12,217 nt of DNA, taken from contig QNBI01000017.1 of the NCBI GenBank assembly GCA_003641675.1, positions 1-12,217 of the forward strand. Reading direction: 5' to 3'. The notes under the pieces are model-generated. The model saw only the letters and a list, made by a program, of their open reading frames with translations, made no database searches and was not told the DNA's origin. The translations under genes were made by a program, and so were the position numbers. Shown piece after piece: positions 1 through 7,195 of this stretch; positions within the stretch are counted from its first letter, which is position 1; each line of letters starts with the position of its first letter. The stretch comes from Spirochaetota bacterium (GTDB lineage Bacteria > Spirochaetota > Spirochaetia > SZUA-6).

Positions 1-419
1 AAATGGGAGCTTATTCAAGAAAAGATTCAAAGAAGAGAATAAGAGAGGATATTGAATGGGTTTATTCAATTCTTCCTAGACTTAAAGAGAGAAAGAATCA
101 GCTCACAGGAACTCTTTCCGGTGGTGAAGCCCAGATGTGTGCAATAGGACGAGGCCTAATGGGTGCACCTAGACTGCTTCTAATAGATGAATTATCTTTA
201 GGGCTCGCGCCGGTAATTGTCGACGATCTTATAAAGCTTTTAAAAAATCTAAATGAACAAAAAAAAATGACAATCCTGCTTGTAGATCAGGATGTACAGA
301 CAGCACTGGAAATTGCCCAGAAAGGGTACGTTGTAGTTAACGGTAGAGTAGAAATGTCGGATGATGCAAAGCTTCTGTTAAAGAATCCTGATATTCAGAA
401 GGCGTATCTTGGTATATAA
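1..419 (+). CDS. livF: ABC transporter ATP-binding protein, LivF type (5' truncated by window edge)
   Basis: This is the C-terminal part of the second ATPase of a branched-chain-amino-acid-type (HAAT) ABC importer, which hydrolyses ATP at the cytoplasmic face of the permease. About 138 residues are visible and the family is about 235, so the N-terminal Walker A half lies upstream. The ATG at position 3 is internal, since 'xxGAY.R' is a mid-protein LivF motif. Counting from that Met, the ABC signature LSGGE is at 38-42, Walker B LLLIDE at 58-63 and the LivF-typical SLGLAP at 65-70. The switch region reads LLVDQD, where LivF proteins usually have VEQN in place of the His of other ABC ATPases. 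One oddity is that the usual Pro after Walker B Glu (DEPSLGLAP) is Leu here. It is followed after 65 bases by the binding protein gene, as in liv operons. The family is certain; the ligand (amino acid, amide, nucleobase or other) cannot be read from this subunit. Confidence 0.93.
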   Translation, partial: MGAYSRKDSKKRIREDIEWVYSILPRLKERKNQLTGTLSGGEAQMCAIGRGLMGAPRLLLIDELSLGLAPVIVDDLIKLLKNLNEQKKMTILLVDQDVQTALEIAQKGYVVVNGRVEMSDDAKLLLKNPDIQKAYLGI

Positions 420-432
420 TTGTAATCAACAC

Positions 433-449
433 AGCGGCATTAAACCGCT
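433..449 (+). other. small intercistronic hairpin between livF and the binding protein gene
   Basis: A 5-bp perfect stem (agcgg / ccgct) encloses a 7-base loop. No T-tract follows, so it is unlikely to be a terminator. It could stabilise or process the livF-binding protein transcript, but it may also be chance. Confidence 0.3.
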
Positions 450-484
450 TATGCTTGATAAATAAAAACTTTTAGGAGGATTTT

Positions 485-1702
485 ATGAAACGGAAAATGT
501 TGGGAACTTTGGTTTTCCTGCTTGTTCTTGTATTGAGTATTCAAGGAGTGCTTTTTGCAGGCGGCCAGAAGGAAACGGTAAAAAAAGAGATAAAAATCGG
601 AGCATCGGTATCTCTTTCGGGAAGCCTGGCGCGGTTCGGCAATATGGTTAAAAACGGCTACGAACTCTGGGCAGATACAGTAAATTCTAACGGCGGTATT
701 AAAGTCGGGAATAAAAAACTTCCTGTTAAGATCATATATTATGATGATCAGTCGGATAACCAGACATCCGCCAAGCTTACAGAGAAACTTATTACTCAAG
801 ACAAAGTAGATTTTCTCTTAGGCCCCTTCGGCAGCGGACCTACATTTGCGACAACTGCCATTGCGGAGAAATACAACAAAATTACAATTGCAACACTTGC
901 CAATGCAACCAAAATTTATACCAGGGGTTTCAAGAATGTTTTTGCCGTTCTTTCTCCCGGTTCATGGATCTTCTACAGTTTTATAGATATGCTCGCCAGT
1001 GTTCCTGAAAAACCGGAAAAAATTGCCATAATAACACCCAACGACCTATTTCCGGTAACTGTTGCAAAAGGTGCAAAAGAATATGCGGAAAAGAAAGGGT
1101 TTAAGGTTGTTTATTATGAAGAGTACAGTAAAGGCGTTCAGGACCTTTCCTCTACAATCTTAAAGATAAAGAACTCCGGCGCAGAGGTTCTTATGGGTTC
1201 AGGGTACTTAGGGGAGGCTATTCTTACCGTAAGACAGTTAAAAGAACAGAGAGTTAAACTTAAAGCAATTGCGTTTACTACAGGTCCTGAGCTGTTGGAC
1301 TTTCAGAAGAATTTAGGTGAAGATGCAAATCATATTTTCGGAGTTTCATGGTGGATGCCTCAGATGAAATACAGTGATTCTGTGTTCGGTTCAGCTTCGG
1401 ATTATGCTGCTAAATATAAAGCAAAGTTCGGTGAAGGCTTAACATACCAGGCAGCTGCAGCAAGCCAGGGAGGACTTCTGCTGCAGATAGCAATAGAAAA
1501 GGCGGGAAGCCTTGATACGGACACTGTAAGGAAAGCCCTTAAATCCTACAAGGGAACAACCTTTTGGGGTCCTACTGAATTTAACGAAAAAGGGCAGAAT
1601 ATTGCAGGAGGTACTGTAACTTTTCAGCTTCAAAACGGAAAGAAGGTCACTGTATGGCCGAAGAAGGCTGCTACCGGAACTGTAATTTATCCCATGCATT
1701 AA
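485..1702 (+). CDS. ABC transporter substrate-binding protein, LivK/Peripla_BP_6 type
   Basis: This is the extracytoplasmic ligand-binding protein for the preceding LivF-type transporter. It has 405 residues, normal for the family. The N terminus is a signal peptide: basic MKRK, a hydrophobic stretch to about residue 22, and a probable cleavage site after LFA (residues 23-25), giving a mature start at GGQKE. No Cys follows, so it is not an obvious lipoprotein. Type-I binding-fold motifs are present: SLSGSLARFG near 42-51, the NGGI turn at 69-72, DDQSDNQTS at 87-95 and LLGPFGSG at 111-118. A strong AGGAGGA site sits 4 bases before the ATG. A terminator follows the gene, so it is probably the last liv gene. 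The family also binds amides, urea and aromatic acids. The neighbouring pyrimidine-type genes make a heterocycle or its breakdown product plausible, but that is inference only. Confidence 0.9.
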   Translation: MKRKMLGTLVFLLVLVLSIQGVLFAGGQKETVKKEIKIGASVSLSGSLARFGNMVKNGYELWADTVNSNGGIKVGNKKLPVKIIYYDDQSDNQTSAKLTEKLITQDKVDFLLGPFGSGPTFATTAIAEKYNKITIATLANATKIYTRGFKNVFAVLSPGSWIFYSFIDMLASVPEKPEKIAIITPNDLFPVTVAKGAKEYAEKKGFKVVYYEEYSKGVQDLSSTILKIKNSGAEVLMGSGYLGEAILTVRQLKEQRVKLKAIAFTTGPELLDFQKNLGEDANHIFGVSWWMPQMKYSDSVFGSASDYAAKYKAKFGEGLTYQAAAASQGGLLLQIAIEKAGSLDTDTVRKALKSYKGTTFWGPTEFNEKGQNIAGGTVTFQLQNGKKVTVWPKKAATGTVIYPMH

Positions 1703-1736
1703 TTCTTTTTGCACCTATATAAGTTTAAACTATTTT

Positions 1737-1765
1737 AGAGGGAAAGTTATTTAAGCTTTCCCTCT
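1737..1765 (+). terminator. intrinsic terminator after the liv operon
   Basis: A 10-bp perfect stem (1737-1746 agagggaaag with 1756-1765 ctttccctct) encloses a 9-base loop. The downstream tract (gtatttaaat) is T-rich but interrupted. It lies 35 bases after the binding-protein stop and 36 bases before the next gene, so it separates the transporter from the pyrimidine-type operon. A leaky or regulated (attenuator) role is possible because the T-tract is weak. Confidence 0.75.
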
Positions 1766-1788
1766 GTATTTAAATAAGGTCAAATATC

Positions 1789-1794
1789 TATAGT
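1789..1794 (+). promoter_or_regulatory. candidate -10 element for the pyrK-pyrD-hydantoinase operon
   Basis: TATAGT matches the sigma70 -10 consensus at 5 of 6 bases. It lies 7 bases before the pyrK ATG, with no convincing -35 element 16-18 bases upstream. If used, transcription would start at or next to the ATG. Support is modest because the region is AT-rich. Confidence 0.3.
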
Positions 1795-1801
1795 TAGATA
1801 A

Positions 1802-2617
1802 ATGAAACCAAAAATCAGCCCTATAAAACCTTTTTATTCGGAAGGCCGGATAATAGAACAAAAAAATGAATATGCAGGCTATCTGGACCTGCTAATCGAA
1901 GATAAAGTAATTAGCAGGTATGGAAAACCCGGCCAATTTGTAATGGTAAAAGGGTGGCACAGTAATGATCCCATTCTGGCAAGGCCTTTTGATATTGTGC
2001 AGACCGATTCCGCCAACAATCTTTTTAGGCTGGTTATTAAAATTACAGGCAGAGGAACAGAGCTCCTAAATTCACTAAAAACCGGTGATATGCTTAAAAT
2101 TACAGGCCCTCTGGGAAATCCTGTTAAAATTAAAGTGAATGAAAATATTGCTCTTTTAGTGCGTGGTGTAGGAGCTGCATCTGTTGTTTATTTAGCAGAA
2201 TCGGCTAAAAAAGCAGGAGTTAATGTTTATACCTTTTTATCCGCTTCCACAAAGAGCAGGCTCGTTTGCCGGGATTACCTTAGGGAAGCATCAACAGATT
2301 TAAATATTGCAACGGATGATGGTTCCGAAGGATTTCACGGCGATGCGCGGGACCTTTTAGAACAGCATATAAAAAAATTAAAACCGGACTCAAAACCAGG
2401 TAGGATTTATACATGCGGTTCTAAGAGATTTGCACGTTTTGTAAGTGACCTGGAAAGAAAAGGTTTAACAAAGGGTTATGTTTTCTTAGAAAGTTATATG
2501 GCATGCGGCATTGGTGACTGTCATGGGTGTGCCGTAAAGAAAAAAAATAATACCGGTTATTTTCTTGTATGTAAAGACGGCCCTGTTTTCCCGGTTAATT
2601 CTGTGGAGCTTGATTAA
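1802..2617 (+). CDS. pyrK: PyrK-like dihydroorotate dehydrogenase electron-transfer subunit (FAD, 2Fe-2S)
   Basis: In the class 1B complex this cytoplasmic subunit carries electrons between the PyrD FMN and NAD(H) through a 2Fe-2S cluster and FAD. The protein has 271 residues, close to family length. Visible motifs are GQFVMV at 45-50, the FAD-binding RPFDI at 61-65, GRGTELL at 83-89, TDDGSEGFHGD at 171-181, and the C-terminal cluster motif with Cys235, 240, 243 and 257 (C-x4-C-x2-C-x13-C, ending CKDGPVF). The pyrophosphate/NAD loop, usually GGGIG.AP, is VRGVGAAS at 120-127, so partner nucleotide use may differ. The start is uncertain. No Shine-Dalgarno sequence precedes ATG 1802, but the residues just after it align with the usual PyrK beginning. 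The stop overlaps the pyrD start (TAATG), implying coupled translation. Family assignment is firm. Biosynthetic versus catabolic role is open, and the hydantoinase next door favours catabolism. Confidence 0.9.
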   Translation: MKPKISPIKPFYSEGRIIEQKNEYAGYLDLLIEDKVISRYGKPGQFVMVKGWHSNDPILARPFDIVQTDSANNLFRLVIKITGRGTELLNSLKTGDMLKITGPLGNPVKIKVNENIALLVRGVGAASVVYLAESAKKAGVNVYTFLSASTKSRLVCRDYLREASTDLNIATDDGSEGFHGDARDLLEQHIKKLKPDSKPGRIYTCGSKRFARFVSDLERKGLTKGYVFLESYMACGIGDCHGCAVKKKNNTGYFLVCKDGPVFPVNSVELD

Positions 2618-3525
2618 TGGTTAACTTAAATGTTGATATCGCCGGTGTAACCTTAAAAAATCCGGTTATGCCCGCATCCGGAACCTATGAATATACCGGG
2701 ATGCATAACAGCATTTTTCCCCCGGACAAACTTGGTGCGGTTGTAACTAAAACAATATTTATAGAACCGCGAGAAGGCAACAAACCACCGAGAATCTGCG
2801 AAACTCCCTGCGGCATGCTCAATTCAATTGGAATTCCCACAGAAGGAGTGGACAGCTTTATTAAAAATAACCTGCCTTTACTTGCTGGTTACGGTGTCCC
2901 TGTTATTGTTAGTATTGCAGGAGATACAATAGAAGATTTCTGTGAAATTGCAAACATTATAGAGGGTACAGGAAAAGCGGATTTATTAGAGCTTAACCTG
3001 TCATGTCCTAACCTAAATCACGGAATAGAATGGGCGCGTAATAAAAAACAGCTCTATAGAATAATAAAAAAGATAAAAGAGAGTACCCATATTCCTATAA
3101 TTGCAAAACTGTCGCCATCTGTAGATGATATAAGCGAGATGGCTTTAATTGCGGAAAGTGCAGGAGCTAATGCCGTAGCCTTAATAAATACATATAAAGG
3201 TATGAAAATAGACATTGGCAAAAGGCGGCCCTTTTTAGGAAATACAGCAGGCGGTTTATCCGGACCTGCAGTACATCCCTTAGCTGTTTATGCGATTTTT
3301 TCTACTTTTAAAAAAATATCCATACCTATTGTCGGAATAGGAGGTATAGCTTCCTGGAAAGATGCCATTGAGATGATACTGGCAGGCTCTGCTGCAGTCG
3401 GTGTAGGCATGTACAACTTTGTAAATCCTGCCGTTATGGGTGAAGTTATAGAGGGAATAGAACATTATCTGGCCGAAAACAACTTTGATTGTCCGGCAGA
3501 TTTAATCGGCCTTGCTCATTTTTAA
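2617..3525 (+). CDS. pyrD: dihydroorotate dehydrogenase, class 1B catalytic subunit-like (FMN)
   Basis: This TIM-barrel flavoprotein interconverts dihydroorotate and orotate, or a related dihydropyrimidine and pyrimidine, with PyrK as electron partner. It has 302 residues, normal for class 1B. Key residues are all present: Lys45 in VVTKT, Asn69 in GMLNSIG, Asn127/Cys130/Asn132 in ELNLSCPN (Cys130 is the catalytic base), Lys164 in AKLSP, Asn191-Thr192 in INTYKG, and the FMN phosphate loops GGLSGPA (212-218) and GIGGI (240-244). GMLNSIG and the INTYKGMKIDI...RRPFLGN segment resemble 1B PyrD more than PreA/DPD. The Asn set itself is shared with dihydropyrimidine dehydrogenases, so uracil or thymine reduction cannot be ruled out. 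A GGAG site at 2605-2608 lies 8 bases before ATG. The hydantoinase follows after 24 bases, so the dihydro product would be passed straight to ring opening. Confidence 0.9.
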   Translation: MVNLNVDIAGVTLKNPVMPASGTYEYTGMHNSIFPPDKLGAVVTKTIFIEPREGNKPPRICETPCGMLNSIGIPTEGVDSFIKNNLPLLAGYGVPVIVSIAGDTIEDFCEIANIIEGTGKADLLELNLSCPNLNHGIEWARNKKQLYRIIKKIKESTHIPIIAKLSPSVDDISEMALIAESAGANAVALINTYKGMKIDIGKRRPFLGNTAGGLSGPAVHPLAVYAIFSTFKKISIPIVGIGGIASWKDAIEMILAGSAAVGVGMYNFVNPAVMGEVIEGIEHYLAENNFDCPADLIGLAHF

Positions 3526-3549
3526 AAATTAAGCTGTAAAGGAGAGATT

Positions 3550-4890
3550 ATGAAAACATACGAAACCATTATTAAAGACGGAAAGGTAGTTTACCCGGAA
3601 AAAACTATTAAAGCGAATATTGGAATTTTAAATGGGAAAATTGATTATATAGGCTCAGATGAAAAAATTCATGCTGATAATATAGTAGATGCTTGCGGCA
3701 GATATGTTCTGCCGGGAGCTATTGATCCGCATACGCACCCTGTTTATCTTGACAATATTGAAGGATTATCGAAAACTGCAGCCTTCGGCGGGGTTACAAC
3801 GGTTATACATTATGCATATGCAAAACCGGGCAAAAGTCTTGTTTCTACAGTAAAAGACTATATTCAGGAGGGAGAGGCTACTTCCTATATTGATTTTGCT
3901 CTGCACGGAGGATTGTTTGATACCAAAAAACAGGCCGATGAAATACCTGAATCTGTAAAACTTGGAGTTACCTCTTTTAAGATGTTTATGGCATATGCAA
4001 AATTGGGCTGGATGACAGACGACTATGCTCTTGCCAAAGCGATGGATATTATCGGCCGTACGGGAGGTATGGCTTCTCTGCATGCGGAAAACGGACTTGT
4101 AATTGACTATATTCAGGATAAACTGCTTAAAGAAAAGGCAAATTTTAAAGAAAGATTTTTAGAAACGAGTCCTGATACTGCCGAAGCAGAGGCAATATTC
4201 CGGGCTGTCCAGATAGGAAAGCTTATGAAATGTCCTGTTTATATACCTCATATCTCATCAAAAGCCGGAATAAAAACAATGAAGTATTTAAAAGATGAAG
4301 GGTATAAAGTATATGCAGAAACATGCCCGCATTATCTTTCCTTAACATGGGATGAACTAAAGGGCAAAGGCCCTCTTGGAAAAGTAGGCCCTTCCATTAA
4401 AACCGAAGAAGACCTTATCTCTCTGTGGGATGCAGTAGAGACAGGTTATATCGATACAATAGGGAGCGACCATGCTCCTAAAGACAAAAAAGTAGAGGAT
4501 GATTTTTTTACTGCCCCCTACGGAACTCCGGAAATAGAGACAATGCTTCCGATTCTATGGGAATTCGGCATTAACAGAGGAAAAATAACAGTAAACAAAC
4601 TGGCTGCAATCTTATCTGAGAATACGGCAAGAATAATGGGTTTATTCCCAAAGAAGGGAAGACTGGATACCGGTTCCGATGCTGATATAGTTATTATAGA
4701 CCCTGACGAAGAATGGATTGTATCTAAGGGAAACCAGCATTCCAATGCATCCTATACACTCTTTGAAGGCAAAACAATACTTGGCAGGGTAAAGCATGTT
4801 TTTTCCCGCGGCCGATTGGTAGTTAACGGCAACAGCTTCTTAGGCGAGAGCGGATGGGGCGAATTTTTAAAAACAAATGCAGGTCAGTGA
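3550..4890 (+). CDS. dihydropyrimidinase/hydantoinase-family cyclic-amide hydrolase
   Basis: This cytoplasmic amidohydrolase opens the ring of a dihydropyrimidine or hydantoin to an N-carbamoyl amino acid. At 446 residues it is slightly shorter than most D-hydantoinases (about 460). All six binuclear-metal ligands are seen: His61 and His63 (DPHTHP), the carbamylated Lys144 (TSFKMFMAY), His178 (SLHAEN), His234 (PHISS) and Asp307 (GSDHAP), plus catalytic Tyr149. SFKMFMAY separates it from ordinary dihydroorotases. The substrate pocket is atypical. The usual SPP(L/I)R segment reads VGPSIK at 279-284, and the usual IPNG reads APYG at 322-325, replacing the substrate-binding Asn with Tyr. A good GGAG site lies 5 bases before ATG, 24 bases after pyrD, so it is the third gene of that operon. 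The family is secure; the exact ring substrate (dihydrouracil, dihydroorotate, hydantoin, allantoin-like) is not. Confidence 0.9.
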   Translation: MKTYETIIKDGKVVYPEKTIKANIGILNGKIDYIGSDEKIHADNIVDACGRYVLPGAIDPHTHPVYLDNIEGLSKTAAFGGVTTVIHYAYAKPGKSLVSTVKDYIQEGEATSYIDFALHGGLFDTKKQADEIPESVKLGVTSFKMFMAYAKLGWMTDDYALAKAMDIIGRTGGMASLHAENGLVIDYIQDKLLKEKANFKERFLETSPDTAEAEAIFRAVQIGKLMKCPVYIPHISSKAGIKTMKYLKDEGYKVYAETCPHYLSLTWDELKGKGPLGKVGPSIKTEEDLISLWDAVETGYIDTIGSDHAPKDKKVEDDFFTAPYGTPEIETMLPILWEFGINRGKITVNKLAAILSENTARIMGLFPKKGRLDTGSDADIVIIDPDEEWIVSKGNQHSNASYTLFEGKTILGRVKHVFSRGRLVVNGNSFLGESGWGEFLKTNAGQ

Positions 4891-4899
4891 GAATCTCAC
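4887..4899. other. short palindrome at the convergent gene junction
   Basis: gtgaga-a-tctcac is a perfect 6+6 inverted repeat around one base, and includes the hydantoinase TGA stop. As RNA it could form only a 4-bp stem with a 5-base loop and has no T-tract, so it is a poor terminator. No other terminator is visible in the 22 bases between the two convergent stops. Confidence 0.3.
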
Positions 4900-4912
4900 A
4901 TATGTATTCCCG

Positions 4913-7195
4913 CTATGTATCGCTATTATGCAGCGACCAGTAAATTCTTTCCGGTGTTGCGGGTATATGCTTAATTCTAACGCCTACAGCATCGTAGATT
5001 GCACTTACTAAAGCCGGGGCTGCAGCAGTAATAGAGGGCTCACCGACACCCTTTGCCCCGAATGGGCCCTTACCCGATTTTGATTCCAGTATTATGGATT
5101 GTATATCGGGCAGATCCTTTGACGTGGGTATTAAATAGGTTGCAAGATTCCAGGTTAACGGCACACCTTTTTCTTCGAGGTAATCCTCCATTAAACCGAA
5201 CCCTATTCCCTGGGCTGCGCCGCCTTCTATCTGCCCCTCTGCTCTGTTAACGTTAATTGCCTGCCCTATATCCTGTGCAGATGCATATTTAAGAATGGTT
5301 ACAATGCCTGTTTCAGTATCTACTTCGACTTCCGCCGCCTGCGCCCCGAAGGTGAAATCGGCAAATACCGGGTCCTTAATTACATCGGTTTTAATGGGGT
5401 CTGTAAAAGGGGCTTTATAAGTTGCAAGACTCTGAGGCATGCTGCCTTCCGCTGCGCACTCTTTTATCACTTTTACAAGTGGAATACTTTCACCTCCGGA
5501 TGTATAAACTAATTTATCTCTTAAATATAAATCCTCTGCAGATACTTTCAGCATTTTAGAGGCGGTTCTGGTAATAATGTTTAAAACATTTTCAGAGGCC
5601 AGTTTCACGGCATTTCCGGACATAAACAGTGCTCTGGTTGCTGTTACTGTACCTGCCAGCGGTGTTACCTGTGAATCGGTTGATATGACATGCACTTCTT
5701 CTATCTTTAAACCGAGTATTTGCGCTGCTATTGCCCTTAAGGATTCTCTCTGCCCGCCTCCGAGGTCAGGGATGCCGCTTCTCACAACTGCACTGCCGTC
5801 AAGTTCAAGCCCTACCCACGCACTGGATGTATCGTGCAGATATGTCATTCTTCCATAGGACTGCCATGAACAGGCAAAGCCTCTACCTATCTTTTTTGAT
5901 CCGCTGCTTGTACTTTTTTCACCTAATGCTCCCAAAGCTTTCTCTACCGATTCTTTCAGCAAAACATCCGAGGTAATCTTCTGATAATTGGCAGTTTCGC
6001 TTCCTTTTTTAAGAAAGTTTTTCTTTCTAAGTTCAAATGGATCCATATTCAATTTTTCTGCAAGTTCATCCATCTGTGATTCATAGGCAAAGGCTACCTG
6101 CATTGCCCCAAAACCTCTAAAAGCGCTTGTCATTATATTGTTTGTTAACACCGAAAATGAATCTACCTTCACATTCGGTATAAAGTAAGGACCTGTAGAA
6201 TGAACTGTCGAGTAAAGCAGTACCCATGGGCTTAGATAAACATATGCACCCGCATCCGAAATAATCTCTGCTTCCATGGCAGTAAGTTTCCCATCTTTTG
6301 TTGCCCCTGTTTTATATTTTAATATATACGGATGTCTTTTCTGCCTTCCGAAGCCCATTTCCTCTCTCGAAAATGTGAGTTTAACAGGCTTTCTTGTTTT
6401 CCAGGCTAATAATCCGAGAAAGACTTCCACAGTAACATCCTCTTTACCACCAAAGGCACCCCCCATTATTGTGCCTTCTATTCTTACCATGCTCTGCGGA
6501 ATTCCTAAAACCGCAGCAACATCCCTGTAATGTTCAATAACCTGAGTCGCACTCCTAATATTTATAACCCCCATATCATCCACCCATGCAACTCCGGATT
6601 CGGGTTCCAGATGGGCATGCTCCTGCCTTGGAGTACGATAGGTATTTTCTACAACTACATCGGATTCGGCAAAAGCTTTCTCTATATTCCCTTTTCTCAA
6701 TTTCCATTGTGCAATAATATTATTATTGCCGTGAAGTTTAGGAGCATCCGGTTTCATTGCTGCTATCGGATCAAAAACTCCTGGAATTTCTTCATATTCA
6801 ACTTCGATTAATTCAAGAGCCCTGTTTGCTGCATCAATGGTATCTGCGGCAACAAGTGCAACTGCTTCACCGTAGTAACGCACCCTGTTTTTTACAAGAA
6901 CTTGATGCTTTGCCTCCAGTAAACCGACTTCGGTTGTCTGACCCACTACATTGCTTATCGATTCATTGTTGGGAACATCGTCAGCAGTAAGTACACAGGC
7001 TACTCCGGGAAGATTTCTTGCCTTTTCTACATTTAGTTTTTTTATTAAAGCCGAAGGTTTTGTAGCACGAAATACTCTGGCATACAGCATATCCGGCAAT
7101 GTAAAATCGTCCGCATAAATAACATTTCCAAGTACCTTGTCTCTTTCATCCAGACCTGGAGTTCTTTTTCCTATATATGTCATTTCCTTTGCCAT
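4913..7195 (-). CDS. xanthine dehydrogenase-family molybdopterin-binding (large) subunit
   Basis: This is the catalytic Mo-MCD subunit of a heterotrimeric hydroxylase that inserts water-derived oxygen into an N-heterocycle (purine-like) or an aldehyde. It has 760 residues from the chosen start. Motifs include RVRYYGEAVA (104-113), RQEHAHLEPE (190-199), GGAFGGKE (245-252), TSAFRGFG (356-363) and FGAKGVGEP with the catalytic base Glu719. Glu252 and Arg360 occupy the positions of bovine XDH Glu802 and Arg880, which bind purines, so a purine or related heterocycle is favoured over CO. The usual GQG cofactor loop reads DLGGGQ at 477-482. A longer frame opens at 7261, but that part lies inside the 2Fe-2S gene. 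ATG 7195 overlaps that gene's TAA (TAATG) and has an AGGGAG site 7 bases upstream. Aldehyde or nicotinate-type substrates remain possible, as does a selenium-dependent form, which sequence alone cannot show. Confidence 0.9.
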   Translation of the reverse strand: MAKEMTYIGKRTPGLDERDKVLGNVIYADDFTLPDMLYARVFRATKPSALIKKLNVEKARNLPGVACVLTADDVPNNESISNVVGQTTEVGLLEAKHQVLVKNRVRYYGEAVALVAADTIDAANRALELIEVEYEEIPGVFDPIAAMKPDAPKLHGNNNIIAQWKLRKGNIEKAFAESDVVVENTYRTPRQEHAHLEPESGVAWVDDMGVINIRSATQVIEHYRDVAAVLGIPQSMVRIEGTIMGGAFGGKEDVTVEVFLGLLAWKTRKPVKLTFSREEMGFGRQKRHPYILKYKTGATKDGKLTAMEAEIISDAGAYVYLSPWVLLYSTVHSTGPYFIPNVKVDSFSVLTNNIMTSAFRGFGAMQVAFAYESQMDELAEKLNMDPFELRKKNFLKKGSETANYQKITSDVLLKESVEKALGALGEKSTSSGSKKIGRGFACSWQSYGRMTYLHDTSSAWVGLELDGSAVVRSGIPDLGGGQRESLRAIAAQILGLKIEEVHVISTDSQVTPLAGTVTATRALFMSGNAVKLASENVLNIITRTASKMLKVSAEDLYLRDKLVYTSGGESIPLVKVIKECAAEGSMPQSLATYKAPFTDPIKTDVIKDPVFADFTFGAQAAEVEVDTETGIVTILKYASAQDIGQAINVNRAEGQIEGGAAQGIGFGLMEDYLEEKGVPLTWNLATYLIPTSKDLPDIQSIILESKSGKGPFGAKGVGEPSITAAAPALVSAIYDAVGVRIKHIPATPERIYWSLHNSDT

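Noticed and set aside
449..799. Minus-strand open frame of 116 codons across the binding-protein start
   Set aside because: It overlaps the signal peptide and first domain of a secure gene, and its translation shows no domain.
4891..4912. Intrinsic terminator between the convergent hydantoinase and XDH genes
   Set aside because: Only a tight palindrome with no T-tract on either strand is present, so termination must occur inside coding DNA or be factor-dependent.
5053..6990. Several plus-strand open frames of 65-93 codons opposite the XDH large subunit
   Set aside because: They are antisense shadows of a clearly coding gene and lack ribosome sites or recognisable motifs.
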